Source: Neobacillus sp. PS2-9
GTDB lineage: Bacteria > Bacillota > Bacilli > Bacillales > Cytobacillaceae
Direction of reading: 5' to 3'
Assembly: GCF_030915525.1 (NCBI RefSeq)
Contig: NZ_CP133269.1
Span: 1,389,001 to 1,453,000, forward strand
DNA: 64,000 bases
Under the pieces are notes generated by a model. It did no database searches. It was given only the letters and a program-made list of their open reading frames with translations, and was not told the DNA's origin. A program made the position numbers and the translations under genes. Of the stretch, positions 10,803 to 19,561 are shown in pieces (the first letter of the stretch is position 1; each line of letters starts with the position of its first letter).

Positions 10803-11924
10803 CTATGCTTCTTTTCCTTTAATGAACGTCCAGACATCATGAAACACATTTGCTCGGTAAAGCGTGCTGATAATAACCAGAGTAACAGGACCGACAATTA
10901 AGCCTAAAAAGCCAATGGTTTTAAATCCAACAAATAAGGCGATTAGTGTGGCTAATGGATCTAAACCGATACTAGAAGAGAGGATTTTCGGTTCCATAAT
11001 CTGTCTTTGAACAAGGACAATGATATAAAGTACACCTAAACCAATAGCAAGGCCCATATTCCCTGAAATGGCCGAGTAAATGATCCAAGGTACGAAAACT
11101 GCTCCAGTTCCAAGGTATGGGATGATATCGACAATCCCCGTTAGCAGCGCTATGGTTATGGCATAATCAACCCTTAGGATAAGTAGGCCAATTAGAATGA
11201 TAACCGTAGTTATAGAAATCAGTGTTAATTGAGCTTTAATAAAACCAAATAAAGCCTTTTTTAAGTCAATAAAGACCTTTTGCCCGCTTGTTTTTGCTTT
11301 CTCAGGTAAAATCCTACCACCAAGTATGGATAGTCGATACCAATCCTTACTGATAAAGAATGTAGCTAATAATGAGAAAATAAGGACTGTGGCTGCGTTA
11401 GGAAACCATGATAAAATATTTGGAATATTCCCGAACAAACCTTGGATAAACGATCCAACGGTGGTTCCTATTTTTTGACCAACATTTTGAATGTTACCAA
11501 TGATTGTATCCTGTTGACCAGCTTCGAGCTTATTGAATACACTTGTTAACTGATTATAAAGAGGGATAATCTGACCAGTAAAATAATTCTCGATATATTC
11601 AATTAATGTATCAAGGTGTTCAGGTACGACTTTAGCTAAATAAGCTGCTCCAGAGACGATCTCTGCAACTAAAAGTGTGATCAACCCTGCAAAAAAAGCA
11701 AAGATAATAATGAGTGCAATTAAAACCGCAAGCGCTCGAGGCATTTTTGCTTTAAGTTCAAAAAAATTGACGAGCGGGTTAATTAAAAAGGCGATCGCAA
11801 GAGCAATTAAAAATGGATAAGTTACTTTTGACAAATAAAAAAAAGAGTACAGGGCCAAAACAACGGCTCCAATGACAAGAAGAAATCTAATTGTCCGATT
11901 TATGTACTTTGAATTCAAAGACAA
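10803..11924 (-). CDS. ytvI: AI-2E family membrane transporter YtvI
   Basis: Polytopic membrane protein of 373 residues in the AI-2E exporter / sporulation integral membrane protein YtvI family. There are about eight hydrophobic segments: two near the N-terminus (residues 12-75), a polar stretch with a putative amphipathic region (~95-160), then a C-terminal cluster with VDIIPYLGTGAVFVPW and FKTIGFLGLIVGPVTLVII, the conserved signature. The substrate in Bacillus is unproven. It is transcribed against its neighbours; the start ATG is preceded by GGAGGGTTG on the minus strand. Confidence 0.88.
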   Translation of the reverse strand: MSLNSKYINRTIRFLLVIGAVVLALYSFFYLSKVTYPFLIALAIAFLINPLVNFFELKAKMPRALAVLIALIIIFAFFAGLITLLVAEIVSGAAYLAKVVPEHLDTLIEYIENYFTGQIIPLYNQLTSVFNKLEAGQQDTIIGNIQNVGQKIGTTVGSFIQGLFGNIPNILSWFPNAATVLIFSLLATFFISKDWYRLSILGGRILPEKAKTSGQKVFIDLKKALFGFIKAQLTLISITTVIILIGLLILRVDYAITIALLTGIVDIIPYLGTGAVFVPWIIYSAISGNMGLAIGLGVLYIIVLVQRQIMEPKILSSSIGLDPLATLIALFVGFKTIGFLGLIVGPVTLVIISTLYRANVFHDVWTFIKGKEA

Positions 11925-12127
11925 CCCTCCTTAAAATATAATTTATAGTTTTTAGTTTATCATTTTATGAATAAAACTGCATAATTTTCCAAAAAATCAT
12001 GTCTGTGTAATAGATTACTACGTAATTAAAATAGGAAAGGTTTCAGATATAGATAGAGAATATTTGCCACATTTTTACTCCATTAAGTTATTATGGTACG
12101 ATAATTTGGATAAAGGATGGTGAACAA

Positions 12128-12589
12128 ATGGTTAGTGAGTCGTTGCTTTTTCTTTTATTGCTTCTAATCATTGGCTTTATTGCTAAGAATAGCTCGTTAT
12201 TGGTGGCTGTTGGGATATTACTTATATTAAAAGCCGGGGGGCTAGATGCGAAGTCCTTTTCCTTTGTGCAGTCTAAAGGAATCAACTGGGGAGTGACGAT
12301 TATTACGGTAGCTGTTCTAGCACCGATTGCAAGTGGGGACATAGGTTTTAAGGATTTAACAAGTGCATTTAAGTCCTCTTATGCCTGGATTGCCCTCATT
12401 TCTGGAATGGCTGTGGCATTACTCGCAAAAGGTGGAGTGAAATTACTAGCGGATGACCCACAAATTACAACCGCACTAGTATTAGGAACCATTTTATCTG
12501 TATCTCTTTTCAAAGGGGTGGCGGTAGGTCCGTTAATTGGTGCAGGTATTGCTTATGCAGCGATGAAAGTTTTTAGTTTTTTTAGCTAG
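12128..12589 (+). CDS. ytwI: DUF441 family membrane protein
   Basis: 153 residues with about four or five transmembrane helices: LLFLLLLLIIGFIAKNSSLLVAVGILLILK at the N-terminus, GVTIITVAVLAPIASGDIG, AWIALISGMAVALLAKGG and a C-terminal glycine-rich helix. This is the DUF441 pattern; function unknown. The start is ATG at 12128 behind AAGGATGGTG. Synteny with B. subtilis ytwI upstream of citZ supports the symbol. Codon use resembles its neighbours. Confidence 0.82.
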   Translation: MVSESLLFLLLLLIIGFIAKNSSLLVAVGILLILKAGGLDAKSFSFVQSKGINWGVTIITVAVLAPIASGDIGFKDLTSAFKSSYAWIALISGMAVALLAKGGVKLLADDPQITTALVLGTILSVSLFKGVAVGPLIGAGIAYAAMKVFSFFS

Positions 12590-12635
12590 ATTTTTTTTGG
12601 AATAATATTTTTTTCGATTTTTCGACGCCTTTTCA

Positions 12636-12664
12636 TTCACAAAAATCTGATAATTGTTTATAAT
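12636..12664 (+). promoter_or_regulatory. Sigma-A promoter of citZ
   Basis: TTCACA at 12636-12641, a 17-bp spacer, and TATAAT at 12659-12664. Transcription would start near 12671, giving an unusually long (~268-nt) citZ leader. Confidence 0.7.
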
Positions 12665-12669
12665 AGGCT

Positions 12670-12683
12670 TGTAAGCGTATCCT
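12670..12683. promoter_or_regulatory. Possible degenerate cre site over the citZ transcription start
   Basis: TGTAAGCGTATCCT matches the CcpA cre consensus TGWNANCGNTNWCA except at three positions. CcpA repression of citZ is established in B. subtilis; the position at +1 supports the call, the mismatches weaken it. Confidence 0.4.
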
Positions 12684-12765
12684 TTTCTACATAAACCATA
12701 TATATATGCTGAATTACTTGTAAAATAGTTTTTTTATTGTGATTGAAAGGGCATACATCTTTTTG

Positions 12766-12798
12766 TGACTATCCCGAGCAATCGCTCAGTCATTTTTT
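12766..12798 (+). terminator. Terminator-like hairpin in the citZ leader
   Basis: TGACT pairs with AGTCA and GAGC with GCTC around an AATC loop, separated on one side by a 5-base bulge, and TTTTTT follows. It sits ~95 nt into the predicted leader and ~140 bp before citZ, so it could be an attenuator. Confidence 0.5.
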
Positions 12799-12938
12799 AC
12801 GAATGAAGCAATAGGTAGAGTATTATACTCAGATAATACCATTTGTCATTATTACATCCGTGTTAATCAGTAAAGGGGTTTTATTTCTCTGTGTTTGTTT
12901 TCCAATGGGGATATTAAGAATGTGAGGAGAGATTTATT

Positions 12939-14057
12939 ATGACAGTAACACGCGGTCTTGAAGGGGTAGTGGCAACAACTTCTTCCATCAGCTCTATTAT
13001 TGATGACACGCTAACATATGTTGGCTATGACATTGATGATTTAGCAAAAAACGCAAGCTTTGAGGAAGTCATTTATTTATTATGGCACCGCCAACTGCCA
13101 AATGCTGAACAATTAGCTGAACTAAAACAGCAACTTGCAGAAAATGCTGCACTTCCACAGGAAGTGATTGAGCATTTTAAAATGTACCCTATTGATAAAG
13201 TACATCCAATGGCAGCGCTCCGTTCTGCTGTTTCCTTGTTAGGTTTATATGATGAAGAAGCAGATTTAATGGATTCTGAAGCCAATTATCGTAAAGCAGT
13301 ACGACTCCAGGCAAAAATGCCAGCAATTGTTACTACATTTGCCCGAGTAAGAAAAGGTCTTGATCCAATTGCTCCAAGACAGGATCTAAGCTTTGCAGCA
13401 AACTTCCTTTACATGTTATCTGGGAATGTGCCTGAGCCAATTGCTGTTGAAGCAATTGATAAAGCGCTTGTCTTACATGCGGATCATGAGTTGAATGCTT
13501 CTACATTTACAGCACGTGTTTGTGTAGCTACACTTTCTGATGTTTACTCTGGAGTAACGGCTGCAATCGGTGCACTTAAAGGTCCTCTACACGGTGGCGC
13601 CAATGAAGCGGTGATGAAGATGCTTACGGAAATTGGTACAATCGAAAATGTTGAGCCATATGTTCGCGGTAAGCTTGAAAAGAAAGAAAAAATTATGGGC
13701 TTTGGTCACAGAGTATACCGTCAAGGTGATCCACGTGCGAAACACTTAAAAGAAATGTCTAAGAAATTAACAGAACTTACTGGTGAGCCGCACTGGTATG
13801 ATATGTCTGTTAAGATCGAAGGAATCGTCACTGGTGAGAAGAAGCTTCCACCAAACGTTGATTTCTATTCCGCTTCTGTATATCACAGCTTAGGAATTGA
13901 TCACGATTTAATGACGCCAATTTTCGCTGTAAGCCGTGTTTCTGGCTGGTTAGCTCATATTTTAGAACAATATGAAAACAATCGGTTAATCCGTCCAAGA
14001 GCAGAATATACTGGTCCTGGAATGCAAAAATATGTACCAATCGAACAAAGAGTTTAA
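12939..14057 (+). CDS. citZ: Citrate synthase II
   Basis: Condenses acetyl-CoA and oxaloacetate to citrate, the entry to the TCA cycle. 372 residues, full length. Catalytic histidines are visible in HADHELNASTFTARV and in GFGHRVYRQGDPRAKHLK; also LHGGANEAVMKML and, near the C-terminus, SLGIDHDLMTPIFAVSRVSGW with the active-site aspartate. ATG at 12939 follows GAGGAGAG. It heads the citZ-icd-mdh cluster; a perfect 17-bp terminator-like stem lies between it and icd, so downstream genes probably receive reduced read-through or have their own promoter. Confidence 0.96.
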   Translation: MTVTRGLEGVVATTSSISSIIDDTLTYVGYDIDDLAKNASFEEVIYLLWHRQLPNAEQLAELKQQLAENAALPQEVIEHFKMYPIDKVHPMAALRSAVSLLGLYDEEADLMDSEANYRKAVRLQAKMPAIVTTFARVRKGLDPIAPRQDLSFAANFLYMLSGNVPEPIAVEAIDKALVLHADHELNASTFTARVCVATLSDVYSGVTAAIGALKGPLHGGANEAVMKMLTEIGTIENVEPYVRGKLEKKEKIMGFGHRVYRQGDPRAKHLKEMSKKLTELTGEPHWYDMSVKIEGIVTGEKKLPPNVDFYSASVYHSLGIDHDLMTPIFAVSRVSGWLAHILEQYENNRLIRPRAEYTGPGMQKYVPIEQRV

Positions 14058-14098
14058 TATTTTACTTTTTTTCAAAAAATTGATTCAATATGATAGAA

Positions 14099-14149
14099 TG
14101 AATCAAAGGTTAGAGGTAAACTCTCTAACCTTTGATTCAGCATTTTTTT
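14099..14149 (+). terminator. Very strong terminator/attenuator between citZ and icd
   Basis: Perfect 17-bp stem (14099-14115 with 14123-14139), a 7-base loop, and a T tract after GCA. Placed inside the TCA cluster it should make citZ transcripts far more abundant than read-through into icd. Confidence 0.92.
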
Positions 14150-14204
14150 CTATGGGAACGAACAAAGTTCAAAGTTTTTTACATAACTAGGAGGGAGAAC
14201 AACT

Positions 14205-15473
14205 ATGCAAGGCGAAAAAATTACAGTTACAAATGGAGTATTAAATGTACCAAACAACCCAATTATCCCATTTATTGAAGGGGACGGTATTGGACCAGAT
14301 ATTTGGGCTGCTTCAGAGCGAGTATTAAATGCAGCAGTTGAAAAGGCTTATAAAGGCGAGCGTAAATTAGTATGGAAGGAAGTTCTAGCTGGTGAAAAAG
14401 CATTCAACCAAACAGGCGAATGGCTTCCTAAAGAAACACTTGATGTAATCAATGAATACTTGATTGCAATCAAAGGTCCACTAACCACTCCTGTTGGCGG
14501 AGGGATCCGTTCCTTAAACGTTGCTTTACGCCAAGAGTTAGACCTATTTGTTTGCTTACGTCCGGTAAGATGGTTTGAAGGTGTTCCTTCACCAGTAAAG
14601 CGTCCACAAGATACAGATATGGTAATCTTCCGTGAAAACACTGAAGATATTTATGCAGGAATTGAATATGAAAAAGGTTCTGAAGCGGTTAAAAAAGTAA
14701 TCGACTTCCTTCAAAATGAAATGGGAGTAAATAAAATCAGATTCCCTGAAACTTCAGGAATTGGTATTAAACCTGTTTCAGAAGAAGGGACAACTCGTCT
14801 AGTACGTGCAGCTATTAATTATGCAATTAAAGAGGGTCGCAAATCTGTTACACTCGTGCATAAAGGCAATATCATGAAATATACTGAAGGCGCGTTTAAA
14901 AACTGGGGTTATGAGCTTGCAGAAAAAGAATTTGGTGATAAAGTCTTTACTTGGGCTCAATATGACCGCATTAAGGCTGAGCAAGGTGCAGACGCTGCAA
15001 ACAAAGCACAATCAGATGCAGAAGCTGCTGGAAAGATCATTGTAAAAGATGCTATTGCTGATATCTTCTTACAACAAATTCTTACTCGCCCACGTGAGTT
15101 TGATGTGGTAGCTACAATGAACTTAAACGGTGACTTCATTTCTGATGCACTTGCAGCACAAGTTGGTGGAATTGGAATTGCTCCAGGAGCTAACATCAAC
15201 TATGAAACAGGACATGCTATCTTTGAAGCAACACATGGTACTGCTCCTAAATACGCTGGTCTTGATAAAGTAAATCCTTCATCTGTTATTTTATCAGGTG
15301 TGTTAATGCTTGAGCACTTAGGCTGGAACGAAGCAGCTGATATGGTAATTAAATCAGTTGAAAAAACCATCGCATCTAAAGTTGTAACTTATGATTTCGC
15401 ACGTTTGATGGACGGTGCAACTGAAGTTAAAACATCTGAATTCGGTGATGAACTAATTAAAAATATGGAATAA
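14205..15473 (+). CDS. icd: NADP-dependent isocitrate dehydrogenase
   Basis: Oxidatively decarboxylates isocitrate to 2-oxoglutarate with NADP. 422 residues, matching Bacillus Icd. Visible: [14 protein letters not shown], the substrate-binding serine in [18 protein letters not shown], the [15 protein letters not shown] segment, [33 protein letters not shown] and the NADP-site [14 protein letters not shown] at 14205 follows AGGAGGGAG. It is second in the citZ-icd-mdh cluster. Confidence 0.96.
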   Translation: MQGEKITVTNGVLNVPNNPIIPFIEGDGIGPDIWAASERVLNAAVEKAYKGERKLVWKEVLAGEKAFNQTGEWLPKETLDVINEYLIAIKGPLTTPVGGGIRSLNVALRQELDLFVCLRPVRWFEGVPSPVKRPQDTDMVIFRENTEDIYAGIEYEKGSEAVKKVIDFLQNEMGVNKIRFPETSGIGIKPVSEEGTTRLVRAAINYAIKEGRKSVTLVHKGNIMKYTEGAFKNWGYELAEKEFGDKVFTWAQYDRIKAEQGADAANKAQSDAEAAGKIIVKDAIADIFLQQILTRPREFDVVATMNLNGDFISDALAAQVGGIGIAPGANINYETGHAIFEATHGTAPKYAGLDKVNPSSVILSGVLMLEHLGWNEAADMVIKSVEKTIASKVVTYDFARLMDGATEVKTSEFGDELIKNME

Positions 15474-15566
15474 GCTAACTGGAATAGGCATAAACAAGAA
15501 TAGTTGCAGGGTCTGTCTTTAACAGCCCTGCAAAATAAATAATCCTACATATAAGGGGAGAGTTAC

Positions 15567-16505
15567 ATGTCATTAAAACGTAAAAAGGTTTCAGTAATCG
15601 GCGGCGGATTCACTGGCGCGACGACAGCATTTTTGCTTGCACAAAAAGAACTTGGTGATGTAGTTTTAGTTGATATTCCTCAAATGGAAAACCCAACTAA
15701 AGGGAAAGCATTAGATATGCTTGAAGCAAGTCCTGTTCAAGGGTTCGACTCAAACATTACTGGTACCTCTAATTACGAAGACACACGCGATTCTGATATT
15801 GTAGTTATTACTGCGGGTATTGCACGTAAACCAGGCATGAGCCGTGACGATTTAGTGCAAACAAACCAAAAAGTAATGAAAAGTGTAACGCAGGAGATTG
15901 TGAAATATTCTCCAAACTGTACTATTCTTGTCTTAACTAACCCAGTGGATGCTATGACCTACACAGTATTCAAAGAATCTGGTTTCCCTAAAAACCGTGT
16001 TATCGGTCAATCAGGAGTCCTTGATTCTGCTCGTTTCCGTACGTTTGTTGCTCAAGAATTAAATCTTTCTGTAAAAGATGTTACTGGATTTGTTTTAGGC
16101 GGACACGGAGATGACATGGTTCCACTTGTTCGTTATTCTTATGCTGGTGGTATTCCATTAGAAACATTGATTCCTAAAGATCGTTTAGAAGCCATTGTTG
16201 AGCGCACTAGAAAAGGCGGCGGCGAAATCGTTAACCTTCTTGGTAACGGAAGTGCATACTATGCACCGGCTGCATCACTAGTTGAAATGTGTGAAGCAAT
16301 CCTTAAGGATCAACGTCGTGTATTACCTTCTATTGCTTACCTTGAAGGCGAGTTTGGCTACGATGGCATATACCTAGGCGTTCCAACTATCCTTGGGGCA
16401 AATGGTATTGAAAAGGTGATCGAGCTTAACCTTACTGCTGAAGAAAAAGCAGCATTAGATAAGTCCGCTGATTCTGTTCGTAATGTAATGAACGTATTAG
16501 TATAA
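15567..16505 (+). CDS. mdh: Malate dehydrogenase (LDH-like type)
   Basis: Interconverts malate and oxaloacetate with NAD. 312 residues. The Rossmann motif [15 protein letters not shown] is followed by an aspartate (VLVD) that favours NAD; the substrate arginines are in [11 protein letters not shown], the catalytic histidine in [15 protein letters not shown], and [15 protein letters not shown] is present. ATG at 15567 follows AAGGGGAGAG. A terminator follows at 16518. Confidence 0.96.
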   Translation: MSLKRKKVSVIGGGFTGATTAFLLAQKELGDVVLVDIPQMENPTKGKALDMLEASPVQGFDSNITGTSNYEDTRDSDIVVITAGIARKPGMSRDDLVQTNQKVMKSVTQEIVKYSPNCTILVLTNPVDAMTYTVFKESGFPKNRVIGQSGVLDSARFRTFVAQELNLSVKDVTGFVLGGHGDDMVPLVRYSYAGGIPLETLIPKDRLEAIVERTRKGGGEIVNLLGNGSAYYAPAASLVEMCEAILKDQRRVLPSIAYLEGEFGYDGIYLGVPTILGANGIEKVIELNLTAEEKAALDKSADSVRNVMNVLV

Positions 16506-16517
16506 TAGAAAACATAG

Positions 16518-16546
16518 GATTCGGGGTGCATGCCCCGAATTTTCTC
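16518..16546 (+). terminator. Intrinsic terminator of mdh
   Basis: GATTCGGGG-tgcatg-CCCCGAATT stem followed by TTTTCTCT. Confidence 0.85.
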
Positions 16547-16556
16547 TATATTTATA

Positions 16557-16570
16557 TGAAATCGCTTACA
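16557..16570. promoter_or_regulatory. Perfect cre (CcpA) consensus upstream of MaoC-like gene
   Basis: TGAAATCGCTTACA matches TGWNANCGNTNWCA at every defined position. It ends two bases before the GGAGGTG ribosome site of the next gene, so bound CcpA would act as a roadblock to transcription. Confidence 0.7.
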
Positions 16571-16585
16571 ATGGAGGTGTAATGG

Positions 16586-17062
16586 ATGCTTTTAGGGAAG
16601 AAAAGAAAGTTAGGTCGAAAGATTGAAGAAATAACAGTTGGTGAAAAACTATCATTAACAGAAAAAATTGAAGACAAGGATATCCTTCTTTATTTAGGAT
16701 TAACAGATGACTCAAACCCTTTATACATACAGCATGATTATGCATCACAAACACCATTTGAAAAACCGATTGTACCTAATATTATGTTAACAGGTATTAT
16801 CACCTCGGCTATCTCAAAATATTTACCTGGCCCAGGAAGTCATATTTTAAGTCAAGAAATTAACTTTCCGAAGCCTGTCTATCATTATGGAACAGTCGAA
16901 TGCCTATTTGAAGTGATTGATGTACAGAGGAAAGAACATACCATCTTAATCAGTGTAGTGGGAACCAATGAAAAAAATGAGACGGTCATTCAGGGAAAAG
17001 TAAAAGTCTGCCCTCCACACCGGTTAGAAGATATACACGGAAAAGCATTAGAGAATTTTTAA
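16586..17062 (+). CDS. MaoC/hotdog-fold dehydratase-like protein
   Basis: 158 residues with a hotdog fold resembling (R)-specific enoyl-CoA hydratases: DDSNPLYIQHDYASQTPFEKPIVPNIM, then the central helix LTGIITSAISKYLPGPGSHI and strands INFPKPVYHYGTVECLFEVIDV. In true hydratases the motif reads D-x-N-P-[IL]-H; here the histidine position is tyrosine, and a histidine occurs three residues later, so catalysis is uncertain. ATG at 16586 after GGAGGTG at six bases. A gene of this family commonly follows mdh in bacilli. A perfect cre site just upstream suggests catabolite repression. Confidence 0.78.
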   Translation: MLLGKKRKLGRKIEEITVGEKLSLTEKIEDKDILLYLGLTDDSNPLYIQHDYASQTPFEKPIVPNIMLTGIITSAISKYLPGPGSHILSQEINFPKPVYHYGTVECLFEVIDVQRKEHTILISVVGTNEKNETVIQGKVKVCPPHRLEDIHGKALENF

Positions 17063-17073
17063 TAGAAATGAAC

Positions 17074-17111
17074 GAAGGAATGTGTTTTCAGCATTCCTTT
17101 TTGCTTTTTTT
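17074..17111 (+). terminator. Intrinsic terminator of the MaoC-like gene
   Basis: AAGGAATG / CATTCCTT stem and T-rich tail. Repeat A copy 1 begins a few bases downstream. Confidence 0.8.
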
Positions 17112-17114
17112 ATC

Positions 17115-17277
17115 AGTGTATAAAGAACATTGTTGATTTTTATACACTGTTGATTGGAGCGGAAGGCGCGAAGACTCCTGTGGGAGTACGGTTCAGGGGA
17201 GACCCCGCAGGCGTGAGCGCCGAGGAGGCTCGCCGAAACGCCCACGAACCGCTCGCTTCTTGAGCGGAAATCAACAG
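17115..17277 (+). repeat. Repeat A, copy 1 (multi-hairpin intergenic element)
   Basis: Starts with an AGTGTATAA ... TTATACACT hairpin, then a core (17147-17277) bounded by inverted ends CTGTTGATT / AATCAACAG and by the direct repeat GGAGCGGAA just inside both ends. The core contains the mini-hairpins ACTCC-tgtg-GGAGT, GGGG-aga-CCCC and GGCG-tgag-CGCC. Near-identical copies lie at 31614 and 56145, and an internally deleted copy at 24460. Elements of this sequence type are, from memory, widespread in Bacillaceae genomes; function unknown. Confidence 0.9.
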
Positions 17278-17420
17278 ACAAGTTTACAAAGCCATTTTTA
17301 TAAAAAACATATATACTTTGTTAATTTTTTGTAAAGATAAGAAATGAGGAAGATGTATCTCTAGGAAATACCTGTTCTTTATTATTATAATGAAGGTATC
17401 TTGATTTAGCGGGGGATATT

Positions 17421-18140
17421 ATGAAAAACAAAGTACTGGTTGTAGATGATGAACAATCGATTGTGACATTACTCCAATATAATTTAGAACAGTCGGGATT
17501 TGAGGTTTTAACAGCTATGGATGGTCAAGAGGGGAAGGAAATAGCAGAAACGGAATCTCCTGATATAATTGTTTTAGATTTAATGCTGCCAAAATTAGAT
17601 GGAATGGAAGTATGCAAACAGCTTCGTCAAAAGAATATCATGATTCCTATTTTAATGTTAACAGCGAAAGATGATGAATTAGATAAAATAATTGGTTTAG
17701 AGCTTGGTGCAGACGACTATATGGTCAAACCATTTAGCCCAAGAGAAGTGATTGCACGTGTGAAAGCCATATTAAGAAGAACACAGATTCAACATGAGGT
17801 TCCAGAAGAAGCAGAAAAGAATAACGATGAACTAATTCAAATCGGTAAATTAAAAATTTATCCAGAAAAATATGAAGCTTATTTTCAGGAGGAACTCCTT
17901 GAATTAACATTAAAAGAGTTTGAATTACTTCTTTATTTGGCACAGAATAAAGGACGGGTATTAACACGGGATCAGTTATTAAGTGCTGTTTGGAATTATG
18001 AGTTTGCTGGCGATACTAGAATAGTTGATGTACATATCTCTCACCTTAGGGAAAAAATTGAAGAAGAAACGAAGAGGCCTGTTTATATTAAGACACTTCG
18101 TGGTCTAGGTTATAAGCTGGAGGGACCAAAAGAAGAATGA
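17421..18140 (+). CDS. phoP: OmpR-type response regulator PhoP
   Basis: Receiver plus winged-helix regulator of the phosphate-starvation response. 239 residues. Receiver residues: D9/D10 (VVDDEQ), phosphoacceptor D53 (IVLDLMLPKLDG), threonine in MLTAKDDE, lysine in MVKPFSPREV. The C-terminal winged helix (~130-236) includes LTLKEFELLLYLAQNKGRVLTRDQLL and TRIVDVHISHLREKIE. ATG at 17421 follows GGGGGATA. The stop overlaps the phoR start (ATGA), so kinase and regulator are translationally coupled. Confidence 0.93.
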   Translation: MKNKVLVVDDEQSIVTLLQYNLEQSGFEVLTAMDGQEGKEIAETESPDIIVLDLMLPKLDGMEVCKQLRQKNIMIPILMLTAKDDELDKIIGLELGADDYMVKPFSPREVIARVKAILRRTQIQHEVPEEAEKNNDELIQIGKLKIYPEKYEAYFQEELLELTLKEFELLLYLAQNKGRVLTRDQLLSAVWNYEFAGDTRIVDVHISHLREKIEEETKRPVYIKTLRGLGYKLEGPKEE

Positions 18141-19555
18141 CAAAATCTCGTACAAAGCTGTTAATTCCATTAGTTTTCACTATTATTACAGTGTTGATTG
18201 CGATTGGAATATGGTTGACCCATTTATTTAGAAATGACGTTTTAGAATTACTAAAGGGTCAATATAAAATTGAAGTATTACTTATACTCTTCCTAATACT
18301 TGTTATGGTCTTAATTGTCATCAGCTTCTTCTGCGTCAGAACTACCTCGAAGTATTCAAAGCAAATAGAAGCAGCAACTGATGTTGCCATTCAATTGGCA
18401 AACGGTAATTACCGTGCGAGAACATCTGTAGGTAAGCTTAACGGAACAGGAATGTTGGGATCAGCTATTAACATGTTGGCTGAAAATCTGCAAGAATTAG
18501 CTAAATCACAAGAAATGCAGCAGGATCGCTTAGGTGCATTAATAGAAAATATGGGTTCTGGGTTAGTATTAATTGATAGCCGCGGATATATCAGTCTCAT
18601 AAACAAAGGCTTTGTGGAGATATTTCACATGGATCCTACCAATTACTTAAATAAACTTTATTATGAAGTAGTTGATTCTGAAGAAATATGTCAATTAGTT
18701 GCCGAAGTATTTCGAACCGAACAGAAAGTAAGTAAGCAATTATCTATTCCCTTATTGATAGAAAGAAAATTTTTTATGGTTTATGGTGTGCCTATTATTG
18801 GGAAAAACAATGTTTGGAAAGGGGTATTACTTGTTTTTCACGATATTACGGAAATAAAAAAGCTTGAACAAATTCGCAAGGATTTCGTGGCCAACGTATC
18901 CCATGAACTAAAAACACCTGTTACGTCTATTAAGGGATTTTCTGAAACCCTTTTAGATGGTGCGATGAATAATAAAGAAACATTAGAATCTTTTTTATCT
19001 ATTATCTTAAAAGAAAGTGATCGTCTCCAAACCCTGATTCAGGACCTATTGGACCTTTCAAAAATTGAGCAGCAAGGCTTTCAATTACTATTAAAAGAAG
19101 TAGACTTAAAGCTATTGCTTGAAGAGGTAATTACTCTTTTAAGTGGAAAGGCAGAAGCTAAAAACATACGCCTTGAATTTTATAATAAGCAGGAAAAGGT
19201 GCCAATCATTGGTGATGTGGATCGTTTAAAACAAGTGTTTATCAATTTAATTGGTAATGCCATTTCCTACACGCCATCCGGAGGCGATGTGAAAATCATC
19301 CTCCTGGAACACAATGAAAAAGTCCGAATCCATGTGAAGGACTCTGGGGTAGGTATAAAGAAAGAAGAGATTCCAAGAATTTTTGAACGTTTTTACCGGG
19401 TGGACCGTGCAAGAAGCCGTAACTCAGGTGGAACAGGTCTTGGTTTAGCGATTGTTAAACATTTAGTGGAGGCTCATCATGGGCAGATCAGTGTTAGAAG
19501 TATGTTAGGGGAAGGCAGTGAGTTTATCCTAGAGCTTCATAAATATTTGAAATGA
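18137..19555 (+). CDS. phoR: Sensor histidine kinase PhoR (short sensor form)
   Basis: Membrane kinase partner of PhoP. 472 residues, about 105 fewer than B. subtilis PhoR. Two transmembrane helices (about 9-30 and 47-67) enclose only ~16 residues, so the extracytoplasmic sensor domain of the longer form is absent. Then a HAMP-like linker (~68-122), a PAS domain (~132-240), HisKA with H256 in FVANVSHELKTP, and HATPase_c with NAISYTP, DSGVGIKKEEIPRIFERFYRVD and GGTGLGLAIVKHLVEAHHG. The start ATG overlaps the phoP stop. Identity rests on domain order and operon. Confidence 0.9.
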   Translation: MTKSRTKLLIPLVFTIITVLIAIGIWLTHLFRNDVLELLKGQYKIEVLLILFLILVMVLIVISFFCVRTTSKYSKQIEAATDVAIQLANGNYRARTSVGKLNGTGMLGSAINMLAENLQELAKSQEMQQDRLGALIENMGSGLVLIDSRGYISLINKGFVEIFHMDPTNYLNKLYYEVVDSEEICQLVAEVFRTEQKVSKQLSIPLLIERKFFMVYGVPIIGKNNVWKGVLLVFHDITEIKKLEQIRKDFVANVSHELKTPVTSIKGFSETLLDGAMNNKETLESFLSIILKESDRLQTLIQDLLDLSKIEQQGFQLLLKEVDLKLLLEEVITLLSGKAEAKNIRLEFYNKQEKVPIIGDVDRLKQVFINLIGNAISYTPSGGDVKIILLEHNEKVRIHVKDSGVGIKKEEIPRIFERFYRVDRARSRNSGGTGLGLAIVKHLVEAHHGQISVRSMLGEGSEFILELHKYLK

Positions 19556-19561
19556 TATTGG

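Noticed and set aside
12827-12862. CcpC box (ATAA-N7-TTAT) upstream of citZ
   Set aside because: ATAA and TTAT are present but separated by about 12 bases rather than seven.
17048-17281. 77-codon minus-strand frame
   Set aside because: Antisense of the MaoC-gene terminator and repeat A copy 1; no ribosome site.
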